Shown piece after piece: positions 1 through 8,706 of a stretch of 33,843 bases of DNA. The position numbers were made by a program, and so were the translations under genes. Numbering within the stretch: position 1 is the stretch's first letter; every line of letters begins with the position of its first letter. Location of the stretch: NCBI GenBank assembly GCA_020851395.1, contig JADZCW010000059.1, positions 1-33,843 on the forward strand. Reading direction: 5' to 3'. A model generated the notes under the pieces. It did no database searches and was not told where the DNA came from. It saw nothing but the letters and a program-made list of their open reading frames with translations. Source of the stretch: Phycisphaeraceae bacterium (GTDB lineage: Bacteria > Planctomycetota > Phycisphaerae > Phycisphaerales > Phycisphaeraceae).

Positions 1-41
1 CACGCGACGGATCGCACGCTTCCACAAGGACGAACGGAACC

Positions 42-950
42 ATGACACGCGAAACCAAGATCGGCCTCCTGGCGGGCATGGGCATCATCTTGCTGATCGG
101 GATCATCGTCAGCGACCTTCTGGTCAAACCCCCCCAGGACGTGCCGGCCCAGCTCCAGAGTTTCGCCGCCGGCGCCCAGGACAGCGTCAACAGCCGCATG
201 GCCCAGAGCTGGCGTCCCATGGGCGCGGCCCAGACCGGCGTGCAGACCGCCGCCCGGCCGATCCCCACCCCGCAGGAGCTTGAGAACCCCTCCGCCGCCA
301 GCTCCGTCGCTTCCACGGCGCAGCAGTACGCCCGGGACCTGATGGACCGGCAACCGATCCCCGCCCTGCGGCCGGAGGAGCCGGTCAGGACGACCACCTT
401 TGAGTCGGGGCGTCCGGTTGAGGCCCCCGTGGCACGCGACTCGAACCTGTTTGTGCCCGTCGAGCCTTCACCCATCACGAACCCGGGCACGCCGGTGAAC
501 CTCAACTCCGGCTCGGCCGCCGTCACTCCGACGCCCGCCGCCGCCACCCTCAAGACCGTCACCGTCGAGGCCGGTGACACCCTGGCCAAGATCGCCCTGC
601 GTGAGCTGGGCTCCAAGGGCCGCTACCACGAGATCTATGACGCCAACCGTGACCAGCTCCAGTCCCCCGACGCCGTGAAGCAGGGCATGGTCCTGAAGAT
701 CCCCGGCAAGACCGCAACGCCCGCCCCCGCCATCGTGCCCACGGCCCCGGTTGCCGTGCCGGTTGCGCCGCAGCCCGCCCGCACCTACACCGTCAAGACC
801 GGCGACACCCTCTTCGCCATCGCCCAGAAGACCCTCGGCAACGGTGCCCGCTGGAAGGACATCCTCGCGGCCAACGGCAAGACGCTCCGCAACGACGCCA
901 AGAACCTCAAGGACGGCCAGGTCCTGACGATTCCTTCCGCCAGCCGGTGA
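42..950 (+). CDS. Membrane-anchored protein with two LysM domains
   Basis: 302 residues. A hydrophobic segment at about residues 7-27 after a short charged N-terminus looks like a signal anchor, so the rest should lie outside the membrane. A long Pro/Ala/Thr-rich linker follows (about 30-170). Two LysM domains come next, at about 171-221 (TVEAGDTLAKIA) and 247-299 (YTVKTGDTLFAIA). LysM domains bind the N-acetylglucosamine units of peptidoglycan. No catalytic domain is visible, so this is probably a cell-wall-binding or scaffolding protein. It lies just before an FtsL-like gene and the division transpeptidase FtsI on the same strand, which suggests a role in septal wall work. That role is inferred from context only. 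The start at 42 follows a weak purine stretch (acggaa). Confidence 0.85.
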   Translation: MTRETKIGLLAGMGIILLIGIIVSDLLVKPPQDVPAQLQSFAAGAQDSVNSRMAQSWRPMGAAQTGVQTAARPIPTPQELENPSAASSVASTAQQYARDLMDRQPIPALRPEEPVRTTTFESGRPVEAPVARDSNLFVPVEPSPITNPGTPVNLNSGSAAVTPTPAAATLKTVTVEAGDTLAKIALRELGSKGRYHEIYDANRDQLQSPDAVKQGMVLKIPGKTATPAPAIVPTAPVAVPVAPQPARTYTVKTGDTLFAIAQKTLGNGARWKDILAANGKTLRNDAKNLKDGQVLTIPSASR

Positions 951-959
951 CGCCGCCCT

Positions 960-1036
960 GTAGGGCACGCATCCTGCGTGCCTTGACGTGTGAGCAAACC
1001 TCCACCCGATGACGGCACGCAGGATGCGTGCCCTAC
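960..1036. repeat. Nested double-hairpin inverted repeat (REP/BIME-like)
   Basis: Two perfect 23-bp inverted arms lie at 960-982 and 1014-1036, separated by 31 bp. Each arm is itself a hairpin: ggcacgca-tcc-tgcgtgcc at 964-982 and ggcacgca-gga-tgcgtgcc at 1014-1032. The DNA can therefore fold either as two small hairpins or as one long one. It fills the gap between the LysM gene and the FtsL-like gene. There is no T-run, so it is not a plain terminator. The architecture resembles REP/BIME elements. I see no second copy in this window. Confidence 0.8.
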
Positions 1037-1059
1037 GCCAAAGCGGACGGTTGGGTGAC

Positions 1060-1449
1060 ATGCACCGCAAGCTCGGATTCCTGATCGCCTCGACGTTCCT
1101 TGTCGGCTCCCTGCTACTGGTCCTGCGCCAGCAGCAGTTCGAGGAGGCCCACCGGCTCGTCCGCGCCCACAAACAGATCGACCAGGCCCAGCGTGAACTC
1201 TGGCAGCTCCAGGTCCAGATCGCCGGTGAGCTCCAGCCCCAGACGTTGCGGCGGACGATCCAGACGCTGCCGGTGGAGTTCGAGCCCATCGTCGAGGACA
1301 TCCTCGCCGCCGATTCGACGCCGTCACTCCTGGTCGCCTCGGTCACGCCGGCCAAGCCCGAGCCCGGCGTAAGCCAGCCCGCGTCCAAGAAGGCATCCCC
1401 CGCCAAGAAATCCTTCAAGAAGCCCGCGGAGTCCAGCCATGGCCAGTAA
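1060..1449 (+). CDS. FtsL-like bitopic division protein
   Basis: 129 residues from the ATG at 1060. An upstream in-frame ATG at 1009 would begin inside the inverted repeat and add an unlikely Arg-rich leader, so I prefer 1060. Residues about 5-22 form one membrane segment with a short cytoplasmic N-terminus. A heptad-like Gln/Glu/Leu-rich stretch (about 23-60) looks like a coiled coil, and the C-terminus is Lys/Ala/Pro-rich. Size, topology and position immediately before ftsI match FtsL, which brings FtsI and FtsW to the septum. FtsL is poorly conserved, so the call rests on topology and synteny. The gene overlaps the ftsI start by 11 bp, indicating translational coupling. Confidence 0.6.
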   Translation: MHRKLGFLIASTFLVGSLLLVLRQQQFEEAHRLVRAHKQIDQAQRELWQLQVQIAGELQPQTLRRTIQTLPVEFEPIVEDILAADSTPSLLVASVTPAKPEPGVSQPASKKASPAKKSFKKPAESSHGQ

Positions 1450-3274
1450 GACGACTCTACCGGGGCTCCAGCCGGGCGACCGACTCGCCGGCCTGCGCCG
1501 CGTGGCCATGGAAGAGACCGAGACGCGCCAGCGAGGCGGCCGGTTCGCCGTCGTCGCCACGATCCTTGCCCTGACGATCACCCTCGGCTACGGCCTGATG
1601 GCCGCTCGCGTCATCCACCTCCAGAACAACCCCCCACGGCCTGTCGCCGAACGCGTGGGCATGCAGCACGGCACGATTCCCCTGATCGCTCGACGCGGCA
1701 CAATCCTGGACCGCAAGGGCCGCGTCCTGGCCTCGACCGGCGTGGCCTGGAAGCTCTTCGCTGACAGCCAGATTATCGAGGATCCGGTCGCATTCGCCCA
1801 GAAAGTCGGTCAGGAGCTCGGATACCCCGCCACGCCGCTGGCCAAGGCCATCATCGACAAACTCGGCAGCCGGTTCATCGTCCTGGACCGGCAGATGGAT
1901 GACGAAAAAGCCTCGAAAGTCCTGGACCTGCGCATCCCGGGCCTGGGCCGGCAGATGTACCTCGAGCGCCACTACCCCATGAAAAGCCTCGCCGGCCAGC
2001 TCATCGGCTTTGTCGGCACGGACGACAAGGGGCTCGAAGGGCTCGAACGCTACTTCAACACCGAACTGACCGCCACGCCCGGCCAGGTCGACTACGTCCG
2101 GGCCGCCAATCGTCGGCCGCTCTGGATCCAGCCCGCTGGTTACCAGCTCCCGCAGACGGCCACGGCCGTGCGCCTGAGCCTCGACGTCGCCATCCAGGCC
2201 ATCGCCGAGGAGGAGCTCGAGGCCGCCTGCCGCAAGTTCGAGGGCAAGTCCGGGCAGTTGATCGTGATGGATCCGAACACGGGTGAGATCCTGGCCATGG
2301 CCAACTACCCGTTCTTCGATCCGGGCTCCTTCGAGGACTCCAAGCCCGACGTCCGCCGCAACCGCTGCATCACCGACATGTTCGAGCCCGGCTCGATCTT
2401 CAAGCCCTTCGTCTGGGCCGTGGCCACCGAGCGAGGCACCGCTCGGCCGACGGAGTTGATCGACTGCCACAACGGCCTGTACGTCACCCCCATCGGCCGA
2501 CGCTTGCGCGACGCCCACCCCTACGGCCTGCTGACGTGGGAGGGCGTACTGATCAAGTCCTCGAACATCGGCATGGCCGTCGTCGGCCAGCGGATGGGCA
2601 ACACCGCCCTCTTCAACGCCATCCGAAGCTTCGGCTTCGGCCTGAACACCGGCAGCAAGCTCCCCGGCGAGTCCGCGGGCATGGTCCGGCCGTTGCGATC
2701 GTGGGGCCATTACTCCGAGACCAGCGTCCCGATGGGCCAGGAGGTCGGCGTCACGGCCCTTCAGCTTGTACGGGGCATGGCCATCCTGGCCAACGACGGC
2801 CAGACCGTCGTCCCGACCGTCCTGCTCAAGGACCCTGACGACCCGAGCATCCCCGAGCTGACCGTCCGCGAGCAGGTCATCAAACCCCAGACGGCCAAAC
2901 AGGTCCGCCAGGTCCTGCGTCGCGTGGTCGTCGAGGGCACGGGCCGGCAGGCAGCCAGTGAGCTCTACAGCATCTGGGGCAAGACAGGCACGGCCCAGAT
3001 CGCTGATCACAAGCGCGGCGGCTACCTCGAAGGCGCCTACGTCGGCTCGTTCCTCGGCGGGGCCCCGCTGGACCACCCACGCATCGTCGTCGGCTGCTTC
3101 ATCCACCGCCCCAATCCCTCCAAGGGTTACTACGGCGGCACCATCTCCGCGCCGGCGGTCAAGAACGTCATCGACCGCACCCTGATCTACCTCAACCAGG
3201 CCCCGGACCTCGAGCCCAAGGACAAGGACGTCAACGCTATCGACGAGGCCCTGATCGCCATGGACCGCGACTGA
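1439..3274 (+). CDS. ftsI: Class B penicillin-binding protein, peptidoglycan D,D-transpeptidase FtsI
   Basis: 611 residues. It crosslinks septal peptidoglycan on the outer face of the inner membrane. A cytoplasmic N-terminus of about 35 residues precedes a membrane segment at about 36-58. The dimerisation domain starts near RRGTILDRKGRVLA (85-98). The transpeptidase domain carries all three motifs: SxxK at S319-K322 (EPGSIFKPF), SxN at S374-S375-N376 and KTGT at K515-T518. Length fits FtsI/PBP3 rather than a bifunctional PBP. A purine-rich site (gcggag) lies seven bases before the ATG, and the gene overlaps the FtsL-like gene. No PASTA domain is visible. Members of the class Planctomycetia are reported to lack much of this machinery, so its presence favours a Phycisphaerae-like host. 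Confidence 0.95.
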   Translation: MASKTTLPGLQPGDRLAGLRRVAMEETETRQRGGRFAVVATILALTITLGYGLMAARVIHLQNNPPRPVAERVGMQHGTIPLIARRGTILDRKGRVLASTGVAWKLFADSQIIEDPVAFAQKVGQELGYPATPLAKAIIDKLGSRFIVLDRQMDDEKASKVLDLRIPGLGRQMYLERHYPMKSLAGQLIGFVGTDDKGLEGLERYFNTELTATPGQVDYVRAANRRPLWIQPAGYQLPQTATAVRLSLDVAIQAIAEEELEAACRKFEGKSGQLIVMDPNTGEILAMANYPFFDPGSFEDSKPDVRRNRCITDMFEPGSIFKPFVWAVATERGTARPTELIDCHNGLYVTPIGRRLRDAHPYGLLTWEGVLIKSSNIGMAVVGQRMGNTALFNAIRSFGFGLNTGSKLPGESAGMVRPLRSWGHYSETSVPMGQEVGVTALQLVRGMAILANDGQTVVPTVLLKDPDDPSIPELTVREQVIKPQTAKQVRQVLRRVVVEGTGRQAASELYSIWGKTGTAQIADHKRGGYLEGAYVGSFLGGAPLDHPRIVVGCFIHRPNPSKGYYGGTISAPAVKNVIDRTLIYLNQAPDLEPKDKDVNAIDEALIAMDRD

Positions 3275-3295
3275 TCCGTCCGCTCGTCCGGCCGG

Positions 3296-3325
3296 TTGGT
3301 GCATCCAAGTTCCATCGAGTAATCT
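3296..3325 (+). promoter_or_regulatory. Possible promoter for gcvT
   Basis: TTGGTG at 3296-3301 and TAATCT at 3320-3325 are separated by 18 bp, in the gap between ftsI and gcvT. Both boxes differ from consensus, so this is only a candidate. Confidence 0.25.
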
Positions 3326-3399
3326 TTGCATTCCGCCGATCGCCCGTCCCCCTGACGGACGCGGCTCGATCACCACCCTTGATCGGACAGGAGCATTCC

Positions 3400-4491
3400 T
3401 TGCATCAGACCGCCTTCCACAGCCTGCACGTCAAGCACGGGGCCAAGTTCGTCGACTACTTCGGCTGGCAGCTGCCCATCATGTACAAGTCGATCCACGA
3501 GGAGCACAGGCAGGTCCGCACGTCGGCGGGCCTGTTCGATGTCTCGCACATGGGCCGGATCAAGATCACCGGCCGCCACGCCCGCCGGCTGCTCGAACGC
3601 GTCCTGACCCGTCGGATCACGGACATGGAGGAGATGGCCTGCCGGTACTCGCTGGTCTGCAACGAGCGCGGCGGCGTCATGGACGACGTGATCGTCTACC
3701 GCTACCCGGACTACTGGATGCTGGTGGTCAACGCGGCCAACCGCGAGAAAATCTTCGCCCACCTGCGGGCCAACGTCGGCGACCTGTCGGTTAAGCTCGA
3801 TGACTTCACGCTCAGCTCGGCCATGGTGGCTGTGCAGGGGCCCAAGGCGATGAGCTTCATCGGCGAGTTCTCCCGCGAGATCCCCACACTCAAACGTTAC
3901 CACTTCTGCCTTAAGAATCTGGTCATCATGAAGCTGACTGTCAGTCGGACGGGCTACACGGGCGAGGACGGCGTGGAGATCATCATGCCGGGCAACCTCG
4001 CGGCGATGGCGCTCAAGCTCTGGCTCAAGGACGACGACGAGTCCGGCGTGCTCAAGCCCGCGGGCCTGGGCGCACGCGACACGCTCCGCCTCGAGGCCGG
4101 CATGCCCCTCTACGGCCACGAACTCACCGAGGACATCGACCCCCTCTCAGCGGGTCTGAACTTCGCTGTGACGCTGGACAAGGACCAGATGGACCAGGGC
4201 GAGCCTTTCATCGGCCAGGAAGCCCTCAAGAAGATCGCCGCCGCCGGGCCCGCCAGGAAGCTCGTGGGCCTCAAGCTCGAGGGCAGACGGACGCCCCGTC
4301 AAGGCATGAACGTGCTGGCGGGCGACGCCGTGGTCGGCCAAGTCACCAGCGGCTGCCTGTCCCCCACACTCGAGTGTCCGATCGCGATGGCTTTCGTCCA
4401 GAGCGGCGCGACGCCCACGAGCATCGACTTCGGCAGCGAGAAGCTCGCGGCCCAACAGACACCGCTGCCCTTCTACAAGCGGCCGTCCTGA
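3400..4491 (+). CDS. gcvT: Aminomethyltransferase, glycine cleavage system T protein
   Basis: 363 residues from a TTG at 3400, chosen because an AGGAG site lies six bases upstream and translation begins close to the usual GcvT N-terminus. An earlier in-frame TTG at 3379 lacks such a site. The enzyme transfers the methylene group from the aminomethyl-lipoyl H protein to tetrahydrofolate and releases ammonia. Family features are visible: the F-D-V-S-H-M-G-R segment, GYTGEDGVEI, the GLGARDTLRLEAGMPLYGHEL folate-site region and the C-terminal barrel beginning near the LVGLKLEG stretch. Length is normal. The other glycine cleavage genes (gcvH, gcvP) are not in the window, so the gene stands alone. 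It converges with the sigma-factor gene across a 39-bp gap. Confidence 0.93.
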   Translation: MHQTAFHSLHVKHGAKFVDYFGWQLPIMYKSIHEEHRQVRTSAGLFDVSHMGRIKITGRHARRLLERVLTRRITDMEEMACRYSLVCNERGGVMDDVIVYRYPDYWMLVVNAANREKIFAHLRANVGDLSVKLDDFTLSSAMVAVQGPKAMSFIGEFSREIPTLKRYHFCLKNLVIMKLTVSRTGYTGEDGVEIIMPGNLAAMALKLWLKDDDESGVLKPAGLGARDTLRLEAGMPLYGHELTEDIDPLSAGLNFAVTLDKDQMDQGEPFIGQEALKKIAAAGPARKLVGLKLEGRRTPRQGMNVLAGDAVVGQVTSGCLSPTLECPIAMAFVQSGATPTSIDFGSEKLAAQQTPLPFYKRPS

Positions 4492-4530
4492 CACCGAGTG
4501 TTGGCTGAATGATCGCGGAGAAAAGCCTGT

Positions 4531-5496
4531 TTAGGCGCTGCGACGACGGCGTGGGCTTGGCGGATCCGCCGCGACGGTGGTCGCCTCGGCGGGCTTCGTC
4601 CGGCGACGACGGCGCCGACCGGGCTCGGTGTCATGCTCCTTGCCGAACGGGTTGCGACTGTCGAGCCGCCGCCCAAGCTTCTCCAGGGCCTCGATCTCGA
4701 TCTGACGTACGCGCTCGCGGGTCAAGCCCACGCGTTGGCCCACTTCCTTGAGCGTCAGCGGGCCCTCGCCGTTGAGGCCGAAACGCAGCCGGAGGATGTT
4801 GGCCTCCCGCTCGTCGATGGCCTCGAGGAGTTTGCGAATCGTCTGCACGTCGTCGCGATTGACCATGTGCTCGTCGGGCATCATGTGCCGGTGGTCGTGC
4901 AGCATCTCGGCCAGGTCCATGCCGGTCTCGCCGTCCTTGGTCGGGGCGTTGCCCGTCTGGGCGGGTCGCTGGAACGCCCGCACGGCCTTGCGGATCATGC
5001 GGACCTTCTTGGGATTCAGCTGCATCACCTCGGCCAGCTCGGGCACCGAGGGCGATCGCCCGAGCTTCTCCTCGAGCTCCGCTGCGGCCTTCTTCCAGCG
5101 GGCGATCAGCTCGACCATGTAGGCCGGGATGTGCACGGGCTGGACGGCGTTGATCAGGGCTCGCTTGATCGCCTGCTTGATCCACCACGAGGCGTAGGTC
5201 GAGAAGCGAGCCCCCTGCTCGGGGTCGAAGGCCTCGACGGCGCGGAGCAAGCCGAGGTTGCCCTCCTCGATCAGGTCGATCAGGGGCAGGCCACGGTTGG
5301 CGAATCGCTTGGCGATGTTGACCACGAGGCGGAGGTTCGAGCGGACCATCTGTTCCCGGGCGGCCGGGCAGTTCTCGTGCATGATCTTCCAACACAGCTC
5401 CCGCTCCTGCTGCTGGGTCAGCAGAGGAGACGCGTCAATCTCCTTGAGGTACAACGCCAGCCCGCTTTTAATGGGGGAGCCACGCATCAAGCACAT
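4531..5496 (-). CDS. RNA polymerase sigma-70 family factor (RpoD/RpoS-like)
   Basis: 321 residues. It directs RNA polymerase to -10/-35 promoters. Region 1.2 is visible (ALYLKEIDASPLLTQQQE), then region 2 with the core-binding and -10-melting segment (NLRLVVNIAKRFANRGLPLI through FSTYASWWIKQAIKRA). Region 3 follows around residues 120-200, and region 4 has the -35 recognition helix (LTLKEVGQRVGLTRERVRQI). Region 1.1 is missing and the protein is short, so it resembles a group 2 or compact group 1 factor rather than full-length RpoD. The C-terminus carries an unusual Arg/Lys/Pro-rich tail of about 35 residues after region 4. The start could be 5496 or the ATG nine bases later (5487). Neither has a clear ribosome-binding site. 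Confidence 0.93.
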   Translation of the reverse strand: MCLMRGSPIKSGLALYLKEIDASPLLTQQQERELCWKIMHENCPAAREQMVRSNLRLVVNIAKRFANRGLPLIDLIEEGNLGLLRAVEAFDPEQGARFSTYASWWIKQAIKRALINAVQPVHIPAYMVELIARWKKAAAELEEKLGRSPSVPELAEVMQLNPKKVRMIRKAVRAFQRPAQTGNAPTKDGETGMDLAEMLHDHRHMMPDEHMVNRDDVQTIRKLLEAIDEREANILRLRFGLNGEGPLTLKEVGQRVGLTRERVRQIEIEALEKLGRRLDSRNPFGKEHDTEPGRRRRRRTKPAEATTVAADPPSPRRRRSA

Positions 5497-5628
5497 CTGC
5501 CCCGATAGCTCAGAAGCCGCGGAAATACGGCCCGGGTCGGGGCGTCCTCTCCTGGGTATACGTCGGTCTTTTGGATGGAGTGCTTAAGGCCGGACGGTCG
5601 TGAATCGAAGAGCGGGCACCGTCGAAAG

Positions 5629-6630
5629 TTAGGGCAGGACGCCACGTTGGCTGACTTCCCACGCCACACCCGCGGCTCCGATAATCCCCGCGTCATTTCC
5701 CAACCTCGCGGGCACGATCGCCAACGTGTCAGCCGAGGCGATCCGCCACGTCCGCTCCCGGAAGGAGCGCCGGATGCGATCGAACATCCAATCACCAGCC
5801 AGGGCCATCCCGCCGGCGAAGACAATCATCTTGGGATCGAGCACGCGGGCCAGCGTGATGCACGTCCACGCCAGGTCATTGCAGACGCCCTGGGCCACCT
5901 CGACGGCCAGCACGTCGCCGGCCTGGGCGTGGTCGAACAGGTCCTTCGCCGTCGGCTCGGTGCACGATCGCAGCGACGTCGGCCGGCCGGTCTGGACAGC
6001 CTCCTTCGCTCGGCGAGCGGCGGCGTTGGCTGAGGCGTAGAGCTCCAGGCACCCCCGCTGCCCGCAGCCACAGGGCAGGCCGTCGTTGCCGGGATGCAGG
6101 ATCAGGTGCCCCACCTCGGCCGCCAGGCCGAAGCCGCCGTGCAGCACGCGGCCGCCGATGACGATCCCGCCGCCGACACCTGTGCCTAGCGTGAGCATGA
6201 CGAGCGGGTCCGGTGGCGAGGCATTGTGACCATCCCCGCGCCCCGCGCCGGCCCAATACTCGCCGAAGGCGGCCGCGTTGGCGTCGTTCTCGATCACGGT
6301 GGGCAGGCCCAGCAGATCGCTCATCCGCTTGGCCAGGGGGACATCGGTCCAGCCCGGCAAGTTGGGGGCGTTGAGAACAGCACCGTGGTCGAAATCGATC
6401 AGCCCCGGCGTACCGACACCGGCGGCGGCGATCGAGCCATGTCCAAGCGTCAGGCCGGCCCTCTGGGCGACCTCCCCCCCCAGCCGGGCGATCGCGGAGC
6501 AGACGGCCTCAAATCCGTCCTTGCCGGGCGTGGGGGCCGACCCCCGCGACAGCACCCTGCCGGCGTCATCAACGATGCCGGCCTTGATGTTCGTCCCCCC
6601 CAGGTCAATGCCGAGGTAATGCTTGGGCAT
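5629..6630 (-). CDS. ROK-family sugar kinase, probable glucokinase
   Basis: 333 residues. ROK kinases phosphorylate glucose or related sugars at C6 using ATP. Visible features are the N-terminal phosphate-binding loop (GIDLGGTNIKAGIV), the catalytic Asp in IENDANAAAFGEY (D116), the second ATP-binding motif LTLGTGVGGGIV, and E172/H175 in AEVGH. The ROK zinc motif is CGCGQRGCLELYAS, with C187, C189 and C194. There is no N-terminal helix-turn-helix, so this is a kinase and not a NagC/Mlc-type repressor. Substrate cannot be fixed from sequence; glucose is the most common for this arrangement. It diverges from ispH, and the sigma-factor gene lies 132 bp downstream on the same strand. Confidence 0.9.
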   Translation of the reverse strand: MPKHYLGIDLGGTNIKAGIVDDAGRVLSRGSAPTPGKDGFEAVCSAIARLGGEVAQRAGLTLGHGSIAAAGVGTPGLIDFDHGAVLNAPNLPGWTDVPLAKRMSDLLGLPTVIENDANAAAFGEYWAGAGRGDGHNASPPDPLVMLTLGTGVGGGIVIGGRVLHGGFGLAAEVGHLILHPGNDGLPCGCGQRGCLELYASANAAARRAKEAVQTGRPTSLRSCTEPTAKDLFDHAQAGDVLAVEVAQGVCNDLAWTCITLARVLDPKMIVFAGGMALAGDWMFDRIRRSFRERTWRIASADTLAIVPARLGNDAGIIGAAGVAWEVSQRGVLP

Positions 6631-6760
6631 GGGTGATGACGCCTGTCAACAGGCTGGATTGTCCGCTGGCCGTCGAACCGGCGGGCGGGTGAAGAGACTA
6701 TGATAAATGGCCCCGGGGCTTTCCGCTCCGAGCCGTCCCACCCTTGCGAGGTTGACCCTG

Positions 6761-7708
6761 ATGCGCATCCTGCTCGCCAACCCCCGCGGCTTCTGTGCCG
6801 GCGTGAACATGGCCATCCAGTGCGTCGAAGAGGCCGTCAAGATCGTCGGCACGCCGCTGTACGTCTACCACGAGATCGTGCACAACCGCCACGTGGTCCA
6901 GCAGTTCGTCCGGCAGGGCGTGGTCTTCGTCGACGACATCGACGAGGTGCCGAGCCACTCGACGGTGATCTTCTCGGCCCACGGCGTCAGCCCCGACGTC
7001 CGCAAGCGGGCCAAGGGGCGCGGCTGCACCATGATCGACGCGACCTGCCCGCTGGTGACCAAGGTGCACATGGAGGCCATCCGCTACGCCCGCCAGGGTT
7101 ACCACATCCTGCTCGTCGGCCACGCCGGGCATGACGAGGTCGTCGGCACCGTCGGCGAAGCCCCGGGGGCCATCAGCATCGTCGAGTCGCCGGCCGACGT
7201 GGAGAAACTGCCCTTCACCGACGCCGACCCGCTGGTGTACCTGACGCAGACCACGCTGAGCATGGACGACGCGAACCTCATCATCGACGCTATCAAAAAG
7301 CGCTACCCGCACGTCAAGAGCCCGCCGAGCGAGGACATCTGCTACGCGACGACCAACCGCCAGCACGCCGTGCGCGATCTGGGACGCGACGTGGACGTGG
7401 TGCTGGTCGTCGGCTCGCGCAACAGCTCCAACTCGGTCCGCCTGACCGAGATCAGCCAGAACACCGGGACACGGGCCTACCTCGTCGACGACGTGAGTGA
7501 GCTCAGACACGAGTGGTTCGACGGCGTCGAGAACGTGCTGGTGACCGCTGGGGCCTCGGCGCCCGAGCACTTGGTGCGGGAGATCGTTGACAACCTTCTG
7601 ACCAAGCACGGCGGACAGGTCGAGGAACGCCACGTCGTCGAGGAGGACATGCACTTCGAGCTGCCGATCAGCCTGCGCAGGCTGCGCGAGCGGGCGCCGG
7701 TGCGGTAG
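6761..7708 (+). CDS. ispH: 4-hydroxy-3-methylbut-2-enyl diphosphate reductase
   Basis: 315 residues. This is the last step of the non-mevalonate (MEP) isoprenoid pathway: a [4Fe-4S] enzyme converting HMBPP to IPP and DMAPP. The three cluster cysteines are present at C12 (NPRGFCAGV), C96 (DATCPLV) and C194 (DICYATTNRQ). The substrate-binding histidines H41, H74 and H124 and the acid E126 are also in place. I chose the ATG at 6761 because it puts Cys12 exactly where the family has it and a gaggt site lies just upstream. The in-frame ATG at 6707 would add 18 unlikely residues. A TATGAT at 6699-6704 could serve as a -10 box. Diverges from the ROK kinase gene. Confidence 0.96.
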   Translation: MRILLANPRGFCAGVNMAIQCVEEAVKIVGTPLYVYHEIVHNRHVVQQFVRQGVVFVDDIDEVPSHSTVIFSAHGVSPDVRKRAKGRGCTMIDATCPLVTKVHMEAIRYARQGYHILLVGHAGHDEVVGTVGEAPGAISIVESPADVEKLPFTDADPLVYLTQTTLSMDDANLIIDAIKKRYPHVKSPPSEDICYATTNRQHAVRDLGRDVDVVLVVGSRNSSNSVRLTEISQNTGTRAYLVDDVSELRHEWFDGVENVLVTAGASAPEHLVREIVDNLLTKHGGQVEERHVVEEDMHFELPISLRRLRERAPVR

Positions 7709-7734
7709 GTGATTCGGCGGTGCCCGATCCCGGG

Positions 7735-8706
7735 TTACTGATCCAGGTCCACGATGTGCCGTGGATCGACCTTGAAATGACGCTCGATGATGAAGGCCGG
7801 GTCGAAGAGGCGGTCCTTGATCCGCCCCTCCTCGTCGCCGCCGCGCGGGTCACTCAGGCTCAGCGTCATCCGGGCGTTGAGCTGCGTCAGCCGTACCTTG
7901 ACCTGACTGGCCAGGTAGGGCCAGTCCTGGCTGTCGGACAGCCCCTTGGTGCGGACGCGCTGGGGGTGCGTCAGCTCGGACACGAGCAACGTCACGCCTT
8001 GGACGTCGTGCAGCTCGACGCGCTCGACCAGGCCATCAGCCTGCCGAAACCACGTCCACCACTGCCGTCCATCGGCGCCCGACACCGTCTTGAGGACCCA
8101 CGCCGCCTTGGACGTGTCCCAGTCGATCCGCAGTAGGTCGCCGACCGGTTGTGAGGACGACGCGGAGGCCGCTGCGGGGGACACGGTCACGGGATGTAGG
8201 CCCATCACACGGGCGAAATCACCCGGCGTGATCGGCAACGCGAAGTCGGTCAGCAGGGCGAACTTGTCGGGGCTGAAGCGCGCGTGGCGGCCGACGTAAG
8301 CCAACCGGGGGTCAGCCTGGGCATTGACGATCCAGTAGCGATCCGCGTCGGCCCCGAGCCAGAATCCCGTCTGCCCCGCCTTGCCGATGTCGGCCGCGAG
8401 CTTGTCGGCGTCGGCGAGCACCAGCGTGCCCTCGCCGCGCTCGAAGCGTGACTCCCCTCTCTCGTCCCGCCAGCGCAGCACGATCTCCAGCCGCGACCAG
8501 AGCCGGGTCATCTGCCCGGCACGCCAGTTGAATCGCTCGATCACCTGGGCGTTGGTCACGTCTTTGGGGCGAGGATATTCGCGGTCGAAAAGACCCCTGC
8601 CCCCCTTCCCCTTGCACCCGGTCAGCAGCAGGCCGCAGAGCAGGACCGCGAGAGCCGTCCGCCAACCCGACGAAGCTTTCGCATCCGATGGCCTACAGCT
8701 CGGCAT
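7735..8706 (-). CDS. Uncharacterised lipoprotein (third gene of the folD operon)
   Basis: 323 residues from the ATG at 8706, which has a GGAGAG site seven bases upstream. An in-frame ATG 15 bases earlier is less well placed. The N-terminus is a lipoprotein signal: a hydrophobic stretch ending LLLTGC with the lipid-modified Cys near residue 31, so the mature protein is membrane-attached and exported. The rest alternates polar and aromatic beta-strand-like stretches (RLEIVLRWRDERGE, GFWLGADADRYWIV, WWTWFRQADGLVERVEL), reminiscent of the LolA/LolB-type half-barrel fold. I cannot establish that homology by eye. It overlaps the upstream 8693-9325 gene by 14 bp and is probably co-translated with it. 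It converges with ispH. Function unknown. Confidence 0.75.
   Translation of the reverse strand: MPSCRPSDAKASSGWRTALAVLLCGLLLTGCKGKGGRGLFDREYPRPKDVTNAQVIERFNWRAGQMTRLWSRLEIVLRWRDERGESRFERGEGTLVLADADKLAADIGKAGQTGFWLGADADRYWIVNAQADPRLAYVGRHARFSPDKFALLTDFALPITPGDFARVMGLHPVTVSPAAASASSSQPVGDLLRIDWDTSKAAWVLKTVSGADGRQWWTWFRQADGLVERVELHDVQGVTLLVSELTHPQRVRTKGLSDSQDWPYLASQVKVRLTQLNARMTLSLSDPRGGDEEGRIKDRLFDPAFIIERHFKVDPRHIVDLDQ

Noticed and set aside
1457-3376. A 639-codon open frame on the minus strand opposite ftsI
   Set aside because: It is the antisense shadow of a clear FtsI with all catalytic motifs; its composition (Asp/Gly/Val/Leu-rich) is typical of such frames in GC-rich DNA.
3275-3399. Possible glycine riboswitch before gcvT
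   Set aside because: I could not find the conserved tandem aptamer core or an associated terminator; the gap is ordinary sequence.
6644-6649. TTGACA on the minus strand just before the ROK kinase gene
   Set aside because: A -10 box at proper spacing would fall inside the coding region, and none is seen.
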